DNA of 64,000 nucleotides from Alkaliphilus oremlandii OhILAs (GCF_000018325.1 NC_009922.1:1178001-1242000), one strand, 5' to 3'; numbered from the stretch's first letter, positions 42,491 to 52,242 are shown. Numbers and translations: made by a program. Notes: a model not told the origin generated them from the letters alone.

Positions 42491-42904
42491 TTACATATTT
42501 GAAAAATCAAAGGTTTTAAGGATTTTATCTGTATCTGGTAGATTTTCATCATAATCTAAGTCGAATAAATCCTCATCTTCATCATCAATATTGACTTCCT
42601 CTATGTCTTCATCTTCTGCGTTTTCAGCCACTGTAGTATGATTAACGGGGCATATTTCGCCTTGAGTAGGATAGAGTTTTCTTAATTGTTCTCTTTCTAA
42701 GATTTCCTCCATAGATAACTGAAGAGACTGCAGATGTACTTTTACTTCTTCATTTGGCCTGAACTTACGAATAGCAATTAAATTGTCATCATTAAGTTCA
42801 ATATCACTTAAAGTAATTGTAATAGTTTGAGTCCAATTTTCAGCAGCTACCTTATTTGTGATATCTATCTTCTTTATTTTTGCAATTATCATTGTGCAGG
42901 GCAT
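42491..42904 (-). CDS. Acidic-tailed hypothetical protein
   Basis: A 137-residue protein with a basic beta-rich first half (IIAKIKKIDITNK, TITITLSDIEL) and a very acidic tail (DEDIEEVNIDDEDEDLFDLD). GAGGAGGTG site. No family recognised. Same direction as the DUF1659/DUF2922 pair, probably one operon. Confidence 0.6.
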   Translation of the reverse strand: MPCTMIIAKIKKIDITNKVAAENWTQTITITLSDIELNDDNLIAIRKFRPNEEVKVHLQSLQLSMEEILEREQLRKLYPTQGEICPVNHTTVAENAEDEDIEEVNIDDEDEDLFDLDYDENLPDTDKILKTFDFSNM

Positions 42905-43055
42905 TAAAACACCTCCTCATATAGAAATTATAAATATGTGTCTAAATAATAGCTTGTAGAAGCAGAACTTCAACAGTATTTTGAACACTTAACATTTTAA
43001 ACGAATGTTAGAAATTGAGTACGATATGAGTCGATTCGGTAGCATCAGACGAATT

Positions 43056-43418
43056 TTAATAGCCACCTTTAAAGTGATATTTATTAGGTCTAACGTCTAC
43101 ATGGACAAAGTTAGAATACGTACCTATTCCAGTAAATCCAACTTCCTCTGCAGCCTTTGCAATTTGGGTAGGGGTATAGCCTGGGGAGTATATATCTGCA
43201 GCCATACCTTTCATGTGATAGCTATTAGATGATCCACCTACACGTTTGTTACATTCTAGGGTTCTGTATCCAGATGTAATGTTAATAGGGTTATTTAATT
43301 TAACCCTTAGTAGTTGAAGCTTTTCTAATAACTTACTATCTAGCTTTACAACTGATCCACCGTGACTACATTCAAACTCTTTAAGTTTAAAGTTTTTAGA
43401 TATTTGTATGTTGTTCAT
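43056..43418 (-). CDS. M15 family D-Ala-D-Ala carboxypeptidase/endolysin-like
   Basis: A 120-residue zinc peptidase of the YcbK/M15 type. Zinc ligands are His in SYHMKG near 75, Asp in AADIY near 82 and His in FVHVD near 107; ITSGYRT near 48 is typical. No signal peptide, as in phage endolysins. With the holin-like gene it could form a lysis unit. Confidence 0.88.
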   Translation of the reverse strand: MNNIQISKNFKLKEFECSHGGSVVKLDSKLLEKLQLLRVKLNNPINITSGYRTLECNKRVGGSSNSYHMKGMAADIYSPGYTPTQIAKAAEEVGFTGIGTYSNFVHVDVRPNKYHFKGGY

Positions 43419-43664
43419 AGAATTCTCCTTTCTTATTGAAATTCAGTATATTATACAGGATGAGGTTAGAAAATTCAGGAAAGTTAGAGTTTATCAAAGC
43501 ATTTTACATACAAAAAAGTCATTGTAATAGATAGGAAGTTATAAAGGCTTTAATAATCTAGAAAATATTTGAAATGTGAAGTACATTTAATGTATAATTT
43601 ACAGTAGAAGTTATTCTTTAGAACACTTTAATATATAGCTAAAAAAATTAAAGGAATGAAAACC

Positions 43665-44651
43665 GTGGGATATTATATATTTTTTGATGAGTCTGGAAAA
43701 ATTGATAGGCAAACGGGTAAATATTCTTACTATGGTTCTCTGGGAATTAAAAAGAATCAATATGAATACATAAACGAAGCATTACCTAAAGATGAAAATA
43801 GAAGAGAATTACATTTTCAAAAATTTAATCTGACTGATGTAGATATATATCTACATGTATTATCAGAGGTTCTTGATAAAGCTCAGTTTAATGTGTATTT
43901 AGTAGATAGAGATAAGGCATTAAATATTGCTGATAGACTGTTACTAAGCTCAACAAAGTTAAGGGAGTTACTTTATATAAAGATACCTGAAAGATTGATA
44001 TATGGGATATTAAGGCATCTAGAGGATTTTTATTATGTAGATATCTACATAGATAAATGCGATGAATATGATGAATATAATATTAAATCGAAGCTAGAAT
44101 ATCAATTAAATGCACAGGCTGTCTATAGAGATAAAAAGTATTTTATAAAGAATGTTACACAGATTGACTCGAAGAATGATATTATCCTACAAGCAACGGA
44201 TGTTATTTTAGGTATTATTTCATTTTTGATTGAAGAAAAATATTATTCAATCAAAGATAACTTAACTGAGAAAGATTTTAAATATATAACTGATAATATA
44301 ACTGATGATGAAAGAGAAGTTATTATTTCAAGTTATGAATATAATGAAAAGAGAAAAGAATATGTTTTAAAAGTTAAAAGTAATAAAAAAAGATTTGAAG
44401 AAGTGAATAGGATTTTAGAAAAGAATAACTATTATACTCAATCATCTATTCAAAAAAGTGAGTTAATCTATAGATTATTAGATAGTGACAAAATTGATCG
44501 ATTGAATAAGATTTGTATGTATCTATGGGAACAATATGGTGAAAGTATTGAAAGTAGAAATATTAGTGAGTATATAAGTAAATTTATAATATTTAAAACA
44601 AAGTTCGATAACTATAGTAAAATTAAAATATTAAATATTAAATATTTATAA
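43665..44651 (+). CDS. DUF3800 family protein
   Basis: A 328-residue soluble protein beginning YYIFFDESGK, the DESG motif of DUF3800 (RNase H-like predicted nuclease fold), with a second acidic motif IDKCDEYDEYN near 129 and QATDVILGII near 178. GTG 43665 is preferred, nine bases after AAAGGA; ATG 43656 leaves no spacing. DUF3800 genes are common in mobile and defence regions. Biological role unknown. Confidence 0.8.
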   Translation: MGYYIFFDESGKIDRQTGKYSYYGSLGIKKNQYEYINEALPKDENRRELHFQKFNLTDVDIYLHVLSEVLDKAQFNVYLVDRDKALNIADRLLLSSTKLRELLYIKIPERLIYGILRHLEDFYYVDIYIDKCDEYDEYNIKSKLEYQLNAQAVYRDKKYFIKNVTQIDSKNDIILQATDVILGIISFLIEEKYYSIKDNLTEKDFKYITDNITDDEREVIISSYEYNEKRKEYVLKVKSNKKRFEEVNRILEKNNYYTQSSIQKSELIYRLLDSDKIDRLNKICMYLWEQYGESIESRNISEYISKFIIFKTKFDNYSKIKILNIKYL

Positions 44652-44652
44652 G

Positions 44653-44763
44653 AGTAGCGATCGGGAACTATCTCTAAAGGATTATGAAGCAGCTTTAGGG
44701 TTTGGAAGAAATTCTAGCAATTTAGTAAAAAGATATTTGAAAGAATTAAAAATAACTTATTGA
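44653..44763 (+). pseudogene. C-terminal gene fragment after DUF3800
   Basis: Thirty-six codons in another frame read RELSLKDYEAALGFGRNSSN then a KRYLKEL tail; protein-like, no start. It may be the original end of the DUF3800 protein shifted by an indel, or a relic of a neighbour. Confidence 0.4.
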
Positions 44764-44953
44764 TTAAAAGTTTATTGAAAAGTGTATAATCATAATATAT
44801 AATAATATATATATTATATTTTAAGCAATTTTTATAATAAAATTGCATATATTAATATATATACTCTCGGAGCTATTCGACAGTATGTATATAGAAGTAA
44901 TTTATTGCTGAAGTCTCGGGCGTTTACTCGACAGATAAGCAATTAATAAACGG

Positions 44954-45000
44954 CTAATATTACCCCTGGTTGATATACTAGGCATAATATTAGTCTTTTT
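44954..45000 (+). terminator. Terminator at the inner edge of the right element
   Basis: CTAATATTA / TAATATTAG nine-base arms around a 22-base loop, then TCTTTTT. Confidence 0.6.
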
Positions 45001-46800
45001 ATTTTGTATTAATTGACATAGGATATAATTTCTTAACTTCTTACACAGTCAGCTACTCTTGAGGTAGTTCTATGTGGCTGTGCGGCCGACTGTATAAGTT
45101 ATCCTGCCATCTGACCGGTCCTTGCTACCGCTCCCTCCGCAAACTGTTTTTCAACTATATAAGTTTAAATAATATGGAAGAAAAACAGATTGCTACACTC
45201 GCTATGTCTATCTCTGGGACCTTTTCTCCCGCTCCTTCCACAGACTGTATCGTGTATTTAAAAAATATTATATTCTAGTGTAAAAGTTAAGTGGCTTGTT
45301 ATTACCATACGTTCATAAAAGCCACTATTTTATTCAAATGAAAGCTATATAGAAGGGGGCGATACAGACTGTTCCAGTCGCTAGGCTGGTCTTTGTAGGT
45401 TTATTTTAAGATCGCCTTTGCTAGCCTTATTTTAGCCATTCTTTGTGGGTCTTTTACTTACACAGCCCGCTGCCATTAAGGTAGTTCTAGTTAGTCATGC
45501 AGCCGACTGTGTAAGTTTATCTGTCATCTTTCGGGTCATTGTTGCCGCTCCCTTCACAAACTGTTTTTATATGAGGTTATTATTTAGGGTAAAAACAGAT
45601 TGTTCCAGTCGCTAGGTTTGTCTTCGGGGGTCTTTTACTTCCACAGCCCGCTGCCATTAAGGTAGTTCTAGTTAGTCATGCAGCCGACTGTGTAAGTTTA
45701 TCTGTCATCTTTCGGGTCATTGTTGTCGCTCCCTTCACAAACTGTTTTCATGTGAGGTTATTATTTAGGGCTAAAACAGATTGTTCCAGTCGCTAGGTAT
45801 ACCTTTGAGGAAAAACTACTATTCATAATATCCTACCTTCGCAAACCCCAACTAACGCTACGCTTTCCCTAAATGTGGTGTTTAGGAAATAGTTGCCTTA
45901 CTTTATGGAATTCCTTTAGGGTGGCAATTACCGTTACACAGGCTTAAGGCATTATAGGGGGTAGTTTTTAGAGCTGCCTTAAACTCTGCTTCACTTTCCC
46001 TAAACGAACATTTAGTGAATAGTTGGGGGAATATGATGAGCTAGGAAAGTTAATGTTTATAATATTTTTTAGAATTCCTTTAGGGTCTTTAGGTCTACTG
46101 TCTATCTCTTTGGTCCAATCGGTAGGGATGCCAGGCATCCCACCTACATTGTGGATATATGGACAGCCATTTAAAGTAGTATCTATAGAGGCTGCCCACA
46201 TACCCACAAAGTTTACTACTACTGCTACTACTATTTAGGGTGCAGCTTCGAGGGTTGTGCATGATGGACAACTTATAATAGTACGTCCTGCAGCAAGTTG
46301 CCCACATGCATTACGTGGTCTAGCTATTGGGTCTTTATTATAGTAGCTCTTTGTAGATTTAGTCTTTGGGGTCCTAGAGCGCTATTACCTACGTTCATAG
46401 GTTGCATATTTCAGGTCATTTCTTCTAGTTATGCTTTAGGGGCCATTTTAGGGCATGGCCACGTTATTCCCATACGTCCATAAGTGGCGACTTTAGGGTC
46501 TTACCTTTGTATTCCTCTAGGGCTTTTGATAGGGTGGGACGCTGTAGCCCCTCCTTTGGGGTCAACAAACTTCCTAGTTCATTCCATAAAAAATATATAA
46601 CCATAACTCTGGTTACATATTTTTTACTCCATTCATACAGAAGATTGTTCTTTGGGGTCTTTTATTTGTACTAGTCATAATTTCTGTATTTCAAACTATA
46701 TATTCTACTTCCTCCGCCGCTCCTTCTCACAGACTGTAGCCTCTGGTGGTTTATCTTTGAAGCTGCTACAGACTGTTTCAGTCTCGGAAAAACACCTTAG
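45000..46800 (-). repeat. Right copy of the large non-coding inverted element
   Basis: No gene is supported between 44764 and 47499. This block is the reverse complement of 10877-12270, again with the GAGACTG...CAGTCT hairpin at its outer end (46768-46786), the TTACATAT stem (46588-46625), GGGATGCC palindrome (46126-46142) and CTCCTTC-CACAGACTG boxes. Relative to the left copy it contains extra tandem 181-base repeats at its inner side (45448-45800) and several further boxes (45108-45245). Confidence 0.8.
45448..45800. repeat. Tandem 181-base direct repeat
   Basis: Two nearly identical units begin at 45448 and 45629 (GGTCTTTTACTT, then the CCGCTCCCTTCACAAACTG box and the GTTCCAGTCGCTAGG box). 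A diverged third unit lies at about 45040-45140. Confidence 0.82.
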
Positions 46801-47037
46801 TAATAATGTAATTTAATTACTTTTTACCTCTCTAAAGTTACTGCATATTTATAATTATGAATGTATATTTAGTGAAAGCTTCTACCAAACCTTCTACCAT
46901 AAATTCTACCGAGAGGCATAATTTAATATAAAGCTGGATAAAGAGCGTACTATCTATATTATGTAAAATGTGTAGATTTCAATGGTTATATAAAAGGCAT
47001 AAATCCATATAAAGGCGAAAAAAGGCCTCTTCCCTAC

Positions 47038-47083
47038 TTTGGTAAGGAAGAGGTCGGCGGTTCAATTCCGCTCATCAGCTCCA
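47038..47083 (+). other. 3' half of a tRNA-Thr gene (putative attachment-site scar)
   Basis: From the anticodon loop (TTGGTAA, anticodon GGT) the sequence continues as a standard tRNA: GGAAG stem, variable loop, T arm GGCGG-TTCAATT-CCGCT and acceptor CATCAGC plus TCCA. The 5' half (D arm and acceptor 5' strand) is absent. Such a truncated copy is what a tyrosine integrase leaves at the far end of an element inserted in a tRNA 3' end. The intact tRNA should lie at the other boundary, outside this window. Confidence 0.75.
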
Positions 47084-47101
47084 TAAAAACGTTATAAAAT
47101 G

Positions 47102-47136
47102 CCGCTTCTAGGAGGAACTAGGGGTGGTGTTTTTTT
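47102..47136 (+). terminator. Terminator after the tRNA fragment
   Basis: CCGCTTCTAG / CTAGGGGTGG stem (three G-U pairs) with a T7 tract; probably the former tRNA terminator. Confidence 0.55.
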
Positions 47137-47406
47137 GTCTCAACGTACTTTATCCATACCGCTACAATATATAAATTCCTTTACAAAGAAAAAAAGATAT
47201 GGTAATATGTGAATTATAAAATGTAGTAACGAAAAACTTTTATTTTGTAATTAAGATAGCGGAAAAACCTAAATTATAATACAAATGGCAGGAGAATTGG
47301 AGTGTCAACAATAAATGGCAGGATATTATCTATATGTTGTTTAATTGTTGTATTTTTTTGTTCTTTTTTAGTTGTGTATCAATGAATCGTTTTTAAATGG
47401 GTAGCT

Positions 47407-47455
47407 ATCATAAATCTAGCTGAACTAGCAAGATGAAGCTAGATTACATTATGAT
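47407..47455 (+). promoter_or_regulatory. Nested inverted repeat in the TRAP operon leader
   Basis: Outer arms ATCATAA / TTATGAT and inner arms AATCTAGCT / AGCTAGATT flank an apex, 45 bases before the dctP start. Likely a regulator site or mRNA structure; a promoter is not clear. The gap 47137-47499 otherwise shows no gene. Confidence 0.5.
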
Positions 47456-47499
47456 GGTTGACATTTAGAATATAAAGTTAAAAAAAAGGGGGAAATTTA

Positions 47500-48540
47500 G
47501 TGAAAAAGTTTTTGTCAATGTTACTAGCGCTAGCAATTACTTTGTCTTTAGCTGCATGTGGTCCGAAATCACCTGCGAACAGTTCTGATGGTGGCGAATC
47601 AGGTGGTAAGGCAGCAAAAAAAGTTATTAAAGTTAGTACCAAATTTGTCGATGATGAGCAAACAGCTATATCATTGAAAAAGGTAGTAGAAGCTATAAAC
47701 CAAAGAAGTAATGGCTCACTAGAATTACAATTGTTCACAAATGGTGTATTACCAATCGGTAAAGATGGTATGGAGCAGGTAGTTCAAGGTTCAGATTGGA
47801 TATTAGTAGACGGTATTAACTTCTTAGGTGATTATGTACCGGATTATAATGCTGTAACTGGACCATTCTTGTACCAAACATTTGATGAATATCTTGCTAT
47901 GACACAAACTGAGTTAGTTCAAAATCTAAACAAGCAAGCAGAAGAACAAGGGATCAAAGTGCTTTCTGTAGACTGGCTATTTGGATTTAGAAGTATGATG
48001 ACTAAAAAACCAATTAAAACTCCAGACGATATGAAGGGGTTAAACATTAGGGTCCCAACAAGTCAATTATACACCTATACAATAGAAGCTATGGGTGGAA
48101 ATCCTGTTGCAATGCCTTATCCAGACACTTATGCAGCAATCCAACAAGGTGTAATTGATGGCGTAGAAGGTTCAATAATGACTTATTATGGAACAAAGCA
48201 ATATGAAAACGTTAAAGAATACTCTTTAACAAACCACCTGTTAGGAGTTTCAGCAGTTACAATTTCTACTAAAGTTTGGGATAGTTTAACTGACGAGCAA
48301 AGAACTATTATAACAGAAGAGTTTGAAAAAGGTAAAGAAGACAATTTAGCTGAAACTATTCGTTTAGAAAAAGAGTATGAGCAACTATTAAAAGCAGAAG
48401 GTGTAAACTTTCACGAAGTAGATGCAGATGCTTTCCTTAAAGCAGCGGCTCCAGTATATACAAGATTTGATAAATGGACGCCAGGGATCTATGAGCAATT
48501 AGTAAAAGAATTAGAGATCATAAAAGCAAACTTAAAGTAA
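47500..48540 (+). CDS. TRAP transporter substrate-binding lipoprotein (DctP family)
   Basis: A 346-residue lipoprotein (lipobox SLAAC near 16-20) of the DctP family, binding a carboxylate or similar anion for uptake. GLNIRVPTSQLY near 185 carries the Arg that pairs the substrate carboxylate; VIDGVEGS and ANLK end pieces are typical. GTG start behind GGGGGAAA. First gene of dctPQM, followed by a hairpin that may reduce downstream membrane-subunit expression. Confidence 0.93.
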   Translation: MKKFLSMLLALAITLSLAACGPKSPANSSDGGESGGKAAKKVIKVSTKFVDDEQTAISLKKVVEAINQRSNGSLELQLFTNGVLPIGKDGMEQVVQGSDWILVDGINFLGDYVPDYNAVTGPFLYQTFDEYLAMTQTELVQNLNKQAEEQGIKVLSVDWLFGFRSMMTKKPIKTPDDMKGLNIRVPTSQLYTYTIEAMGGNPVAMPYPDTYAAIQQGVIDGVEGSIMTYYGTKQYENVKEYSLTNHLLGVSAVTISTKVWDSLTDEQRTIITEEFEKGKEDNLAETIRLEKEYEQLLKAEGVNFHEVDADAFLKAAAPVYTRFDKWTPGIYEQLVKELEIIKANLK

Positions 48541-48558
48541 TCTGATTGTGTCATCAAT

Positions 48559-48592
48559 AAAGTTGGAAGGATATATTTTCCTTCCAACTTTA
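48559..48592 (+). terminator. Hairpin between dctP and dctQ
   Basis: AAAGTTGGAAGG / CCTTCCAACTTT 12-base perfect stem. Weak T tail, so an attenuator or processing site giving excess binding protein is likely. Confidence 0.6.
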
Positions 48593-48809
48593 AGTATACA
48601 ATACTCTTCTTACGTACAAAGGAATCCTACCTTATTTTATTAATAATTTTTAAATAATTTGGTTGCGTATAAATTCTTAATTTGTACCGTATATATTTAA
48701 TAAAAATTCCTCCCCAAAAGTAAAAGGAATGCAATAAGAGATTTTAAGAAAATCATTAAGCGAAACCACCAATGGGTGGCGATTGTTGTTAATCTTATAG
48801 GAGGTAAAC

Positions 48810-49298
48810 ATGAATAATATCTTAAAAAAACTGGAACAAGATTTTGAGCTCTATTTAGGAAGTATTTTTTTATCTATTACTTCAGTTATCGTTATCATGA
48901 ACGTATTCACTAGATATTTTTTAAAATTCACATTTACTTGGGCAGAAGAAATTGCGGTAGGCGCATTCGTATGGACCATATTTTTAGGTTTTGCTAGTTC
49001 GTATAAAAAGAAAGAATTGATAGGTGTAGAAGTATTGGTAGCTGTATTACCTGAAAAAGCAAGAAGTATAGTAGAGGTTTTCACTTCAATAATTATAACG
49101 ATTTTATCTGCTACGATGTTTTATTTTAGCTATATATATGTAGCGGGATCTACCAAAATAACAGCTGCTTTAGAGGTATCTTATAAATATATTTATGCAT
49201 CGATCGTACTAGCTTTTGGACTAATCACTTTATGTTCAATTTATTTTTTAATACAGTCAATTCAAAAAATATTTTCTAATAAAAAAGTAAAAAATTAG
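48810..49298 (+). CDS. TRAP transporter small permease (DctQ family)
   Basis: A 162-residue four-helix membrane protein. FTWAEEIAVGAFVWTIFLG near 43-61 is the DctQ signature. ATG 48810 follows ATAGGAGGT. It ends 14 bases before dctM. Confidence 0.92.
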   Translation: MNNILKKLEQDFELYLGSIFLSITSVIVIMNVFTRYFLKFTFTWAEEIAVGAFVWTIFLGFASSYKKKELIGVEVLVAVLPEKARSIVEVFTSIIITILSATMFYFSYIYVAGSTKITAALEVSYKYIYASIVLAFGLITLCSIYFLIQSIQKIFSNKKVKN

Positions 49299-49312
49299 GC
49301 GGTGAAATAATA

Positions 49313-50599
49313 ATGCAATCTTTTCTACCAATTATAGTTCTATTTATTTTATTCTTTCTAAACATACCAATCGCATATGCTTTAATAGGTTCTTCTTTAT
49401 TTTATTTTGTATTCATCAATACAACAATGCCTATGCAGATGATCATTCAACAATTTGTAACTTCAGTAGAGTCTTTTCCATATTTGGCAGTACCATTTTT
49501 CATCATGATGGGTTCTATCATGAATTATTCAGGAATCAGTGAAGCATTAATGGATTTTGCCAATATCTTAGTGGGACATACCAAGGGAGGTCTTGCTCAG
49601 GTTAACGTGCTATTAAGTACATTAATGGGTGGGATTTCGGGTTCTGCAAATGCAGATGCAGCGATGCAATCTAAAATACTAGTGCCGGAGATGGTGAAAA
49701 AAGGATTTTCTAAACCGTTTTCAGCTGCAATTACTGCTGCATCATCAGCAATAGCACCAGTAATTCCACCAGGGACAAACCTGATCTTGTATGCGATTAT
49801 TGCAAACGTTTCTGTAGGAGATATGTTCTTAGCTGCATACATGCCGGGCATATTGATGTCAGTAGCTTTAATGATAGCAGTACATATTATATCTGTAAAA
49901 AGAGATTATAAGCCAAGTAGAGATAGAATGCCGAGTTTTGGCGAATTTGCGAGACAATTTATAAAATCTATTTGGGCGCTGCTTATTCCTTTTGGCATCA
50001 TTTTAGGAATGAGGAGAGGAATGTTTACGCCTACAGAGGCAGGCGGTATCGCGGTATTATTTTCAGTAATCGTTGGATTCTTTATGTATAGACAATTAAA
50101 GCTAGAGCATATACCAATCATATTAATGGATACAGTGAAGAGTACAGGTGCGGTAATGATAATAATCGCAAGTGCTAAAGTCTTTGGCTACTATCTAACC
50201 CTAGAGAGAATTCCACAAATGATCACTGAAACACTTATGAACATGACAGATAGCCCCTTCATACTGTTAATGGTAATAAACTTATTACTATTATTCATTG
50301 GAATGTTTATCGAAGGAGGAGCAGCTCTGGTAATATTAGCACCATTGCTAGTTCCAGCGGTTAAAGTGTTCGGTGTAGACCCGATTCATTTTGGAATGAT
50401 CTTTATCGTAAATATTATGATCGGTGGACTAACACCACCATTTGGCTCTATGATGTTTACTGTGTGTTCTATTGTAGATGTAAAACTAGAGGATTTTATT
50501 AAGGATGTTTGGCCTTTTATCGCGGCACTATTGATAGTACTTTTAGTACTTACTTATTCTCCAGGCATTGCATTGTTTACTTTAGGCTTATTTAAATAA
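49313..50599 (+). CDS. TRAP transporter large permease (DctM family)
   Basis: A 428-residue membrane protein of about 12 helices with GISGSANADAAMQSKILVPEM near 101-121, FTPTEAGGIAVL and LTPPFGSMMF motifs of DctM. Uses an ion gradient with DctQ/DctP to import a substrate, most likely an organic acid; not identifiable. Confidence 0.95.
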   Translation: MQSFLPIIVLFILFFLNIPIAYALIGSSLFYFVFINTTMPMQMIIQQFVTSVESFPYLAVPFFIMMGSIMNYSGISEALMDFANILVGHTKGGLAQVNVLLSTLMGGISGSANADAAMQSKILVPEMVKKGFSKPFSAAITAASSAIAPVIPPGTNLILYAIIANVSVGDMFLAAYMPGILMSVALMIAVHIISVKRDYKPSRDRMPSFGEFARQFIKSIWALLIPFGIILGMRRGMFTPTEAGGIAVLFSVIVGFFMYRQLKLEHIPIILMDTVKSTGAVMIIIASAKVFGYYLTLERIPQMITETLMNMTDSPFILLMVINLLLLFIGMFIEGGAALVILAPLLVPAVKVFGVDPIHFGMIFIVNIMIGGLTPPFGSMMFTVCSIVDVKLEDFIKDVWPFIAALLIVLLVLTYSPGIALFTLGLFK

Positions 50600-50627
50600 G
50601 CCTGAATAGAGTGGAAGGAGGAATACT

Positions 50628-51419
50628 TTGAATAACCTAAGAGAAAAAAACGTATTTTTACTAGATATGGACGGAACGATCTATCTGGGAGATGAATTGA
50701 TTGATGGAGCAAAAAAGTTTCTCGAGACCATAAAAAATAAAGGGAAAAGATATATTTTCCTTACAAATAATTCATCAAAAAGTAAAGAAAGTTACGTAGA
50801 AAAACTAAGTAGATTGGGGATAGAAGCTTCAGCAGAAGAAGTATTTACTTCTGGGGAAGCCACTACCATGTATTTAAAGAAAGAAAAAGAAGGTGCTAAA
50901 ATCTATCTACTAGGTACAGCAGCTCTAGAGGCAGAATTTATACAGGCGGGCTTTGTTTTGGAAAAAGAGAGACATAAAGATATCGACTATGTTGTCCTAG
51001 GGTTTGATACGACGTTAACTTATGAAAAGCTATGGGCTGCCTGTGAATACATAGCTGAAGGGGTAGAATACATAGCAACACATCCAGATTTCAATTGTCC
51101 TTTGCCGAACGATAAATTTATGCCAGATGCAGGTGCAATGGCTGCACTAATTGAGGCATCTACTGGGAAAAAACCTAAGGTCATAGGAAAACCAAATAAA
51201 GAAGTCGTAGAAAGTATTGCTTTAAAATACGGCTTAAATAAAGAAGATATGGTAATGGTTGGAGATCGACTATATACGGATATCAAAACTGGAAAAAATG
51301 CAGGAATAGCTTCTGCATTGGTCTATTCTGGTGAAACGAAGGAAGAAGATTATAAAAAAAGTGAGATTAGAGCAGACTATGTTTTTAATTCCATAAAAGA
51401 TATGATTGATTTATTATAG
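50628..51419 (+). CDS. HAD family phosphatase (NagD-like)
   Basis: A 263-residue HAD-IIA phosphatase. Motif I FLLDMDGTIYLGDELI with catalytic Asp near 12, motif II TNNSS near 46, and GDRLYTDIKTGKNAG near 213-227. NagD-like enzymes dephosphorylate sugar or glycerol phosphates; located between a TRAP transporter and glycerol-3-phosphate genes, glycerol-phosphate or glycolate-phosphate metabolism is plausible. TTG start after GGAAGGAGG. Confidence 0.88.
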   Translation: MNNLREKNVFLLDMDGTIYLGDELIDGAKKFLETIKNKGKRYIFLTNNSSKSKESYVEKLSRLGIEASAEEVFTSGEATTMYLKKEKEGAKIYLLGTAALEAEFIQAGFVLEKERHKDIDYVVLGFDTTLTYEKLWAACEYIAEGVEYIATHPDFNCPLPNDKFMPDAGAMAALIEASTGKKPKVIGKPNKEVVESIALKYGLNKEDMVMVGDRLYTDIKTGKNAGIASALVYSGETKEEDYKKSEIRADYVFNSIKDMIDLL

Positions 51420-51552
51420 CTTAAAATTAGATGACAAAGTGAAGGGTAACGTTTGATTTTATTGTATGATCATAAGCGCTTTAACAAGTAAAATCTATAG
51501 AATCTTTTATATAGAAATTGAAATTATTTATAAAAAATGAAGGAATGATAGC

Positions 51553-52122
51553 ATGAGCGAAACAATAATCGATAAAATTGAATTAAACCCAGTTATTGCA
51601 GCCGTTCAAAACGAGAACGACTTAGAGACTGCAATTAATTCTCATGTAACCACTATATTTTTACTTTGTGCAGATATATTTAATGCGAAATCATTAGTCG
51701 ATCGAATTAAAAAAGTAGATAAACGTGCTTTAATACATATCGATTTTCTCGAAGGAATCGGAAAAGACTCTAAAGCAATTGATTATATTATTGAAGTTAT
51801 TCAACCAGACGGGGTTATTAGCACGAAAAGTAGCCATATAAAGATAGCAAAAGATAAAGGCATGTTTACAGTGCAGAGATTCTTTTTAATTGACAATAAG
51901 TCCTATGAAATGACAATACAAAGTGTTAAATCTAAGCAGCCGGACATGATTGAAATTATGCCAGGCGTTATGCCGGGAGTAATAAAGCGTATTACAGGAC
52001 AGCTATCCATACCAGTGATAGCGGGAGGATTAATAAGCAATAAACAGGATATAATGGAGGCATTAAAGTCAGGTGCGATAGGGGTATCCACTGGTAAAAA
52101 GTCTTTATGGGAATTAGAATAG
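51553..52122 (+). CDS. glpP: Glycerol-3-phosphate responsive antiterminator GlpP
   Basis: A 189-residue TIM-barrel-like RNA-binding antiterminator of the GlpP family (DIFNAKSLVDRIKK near 37-50, HIDFLEGIGKDS near 59-70, IEIMPGVMP near 135-143, AGGLISNKQDI and GVSTGKKSLW). It responds to glycerol-3-phosphate and allows reading through a terminator in the leader of glp genes, which here is the hairpin at 52243-52296. Confidence 0.92.
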   Translation: MSETIIDKIELNPVIAAVQNENDLETAINSHVTTIFLLCADIFNAKSLVDRIKKVDKRALIHIDFLEGIGKDSKAIDYIIEVIQPDGVISTKSSHIKIAKDKGMFTVQRFFLIDNKSYEMTIQSVKSKQPDMIEIMPGVMPGVIKRITGQLSIPVIAGGLISNKQDIMEALKSGAIGVSTGKKSLWELE

Positions 52123-52242
52123 CAACTGATCTATGGTTCTGCATAGAATAGTTATATCATATATTCTTTTGTAAACCACAAGTATATATGATATGATGTA
52201 CTTAACAGATTAATAAAAAAATATTTATGGCTGAGATTAGGA

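Noticed and set aside
44880..44935. CRISPR-like repetition of CTCGG...TCGACAG
   Set aside because: Only two loose copies with unequal spacing; no regular repeat-spacer pattern and no cas genes.
45968..46483. Several overlapping open frames in the right element
   Set aside because: They occur on both strands of a repeat region, follow the repeat units and have counterparts with stops in the left copy.
47038..47083. Complete tRNA or tmRNA gene
   Set aside because: The acceptor 5' strand and D arm are missing; only the 3' half is present.
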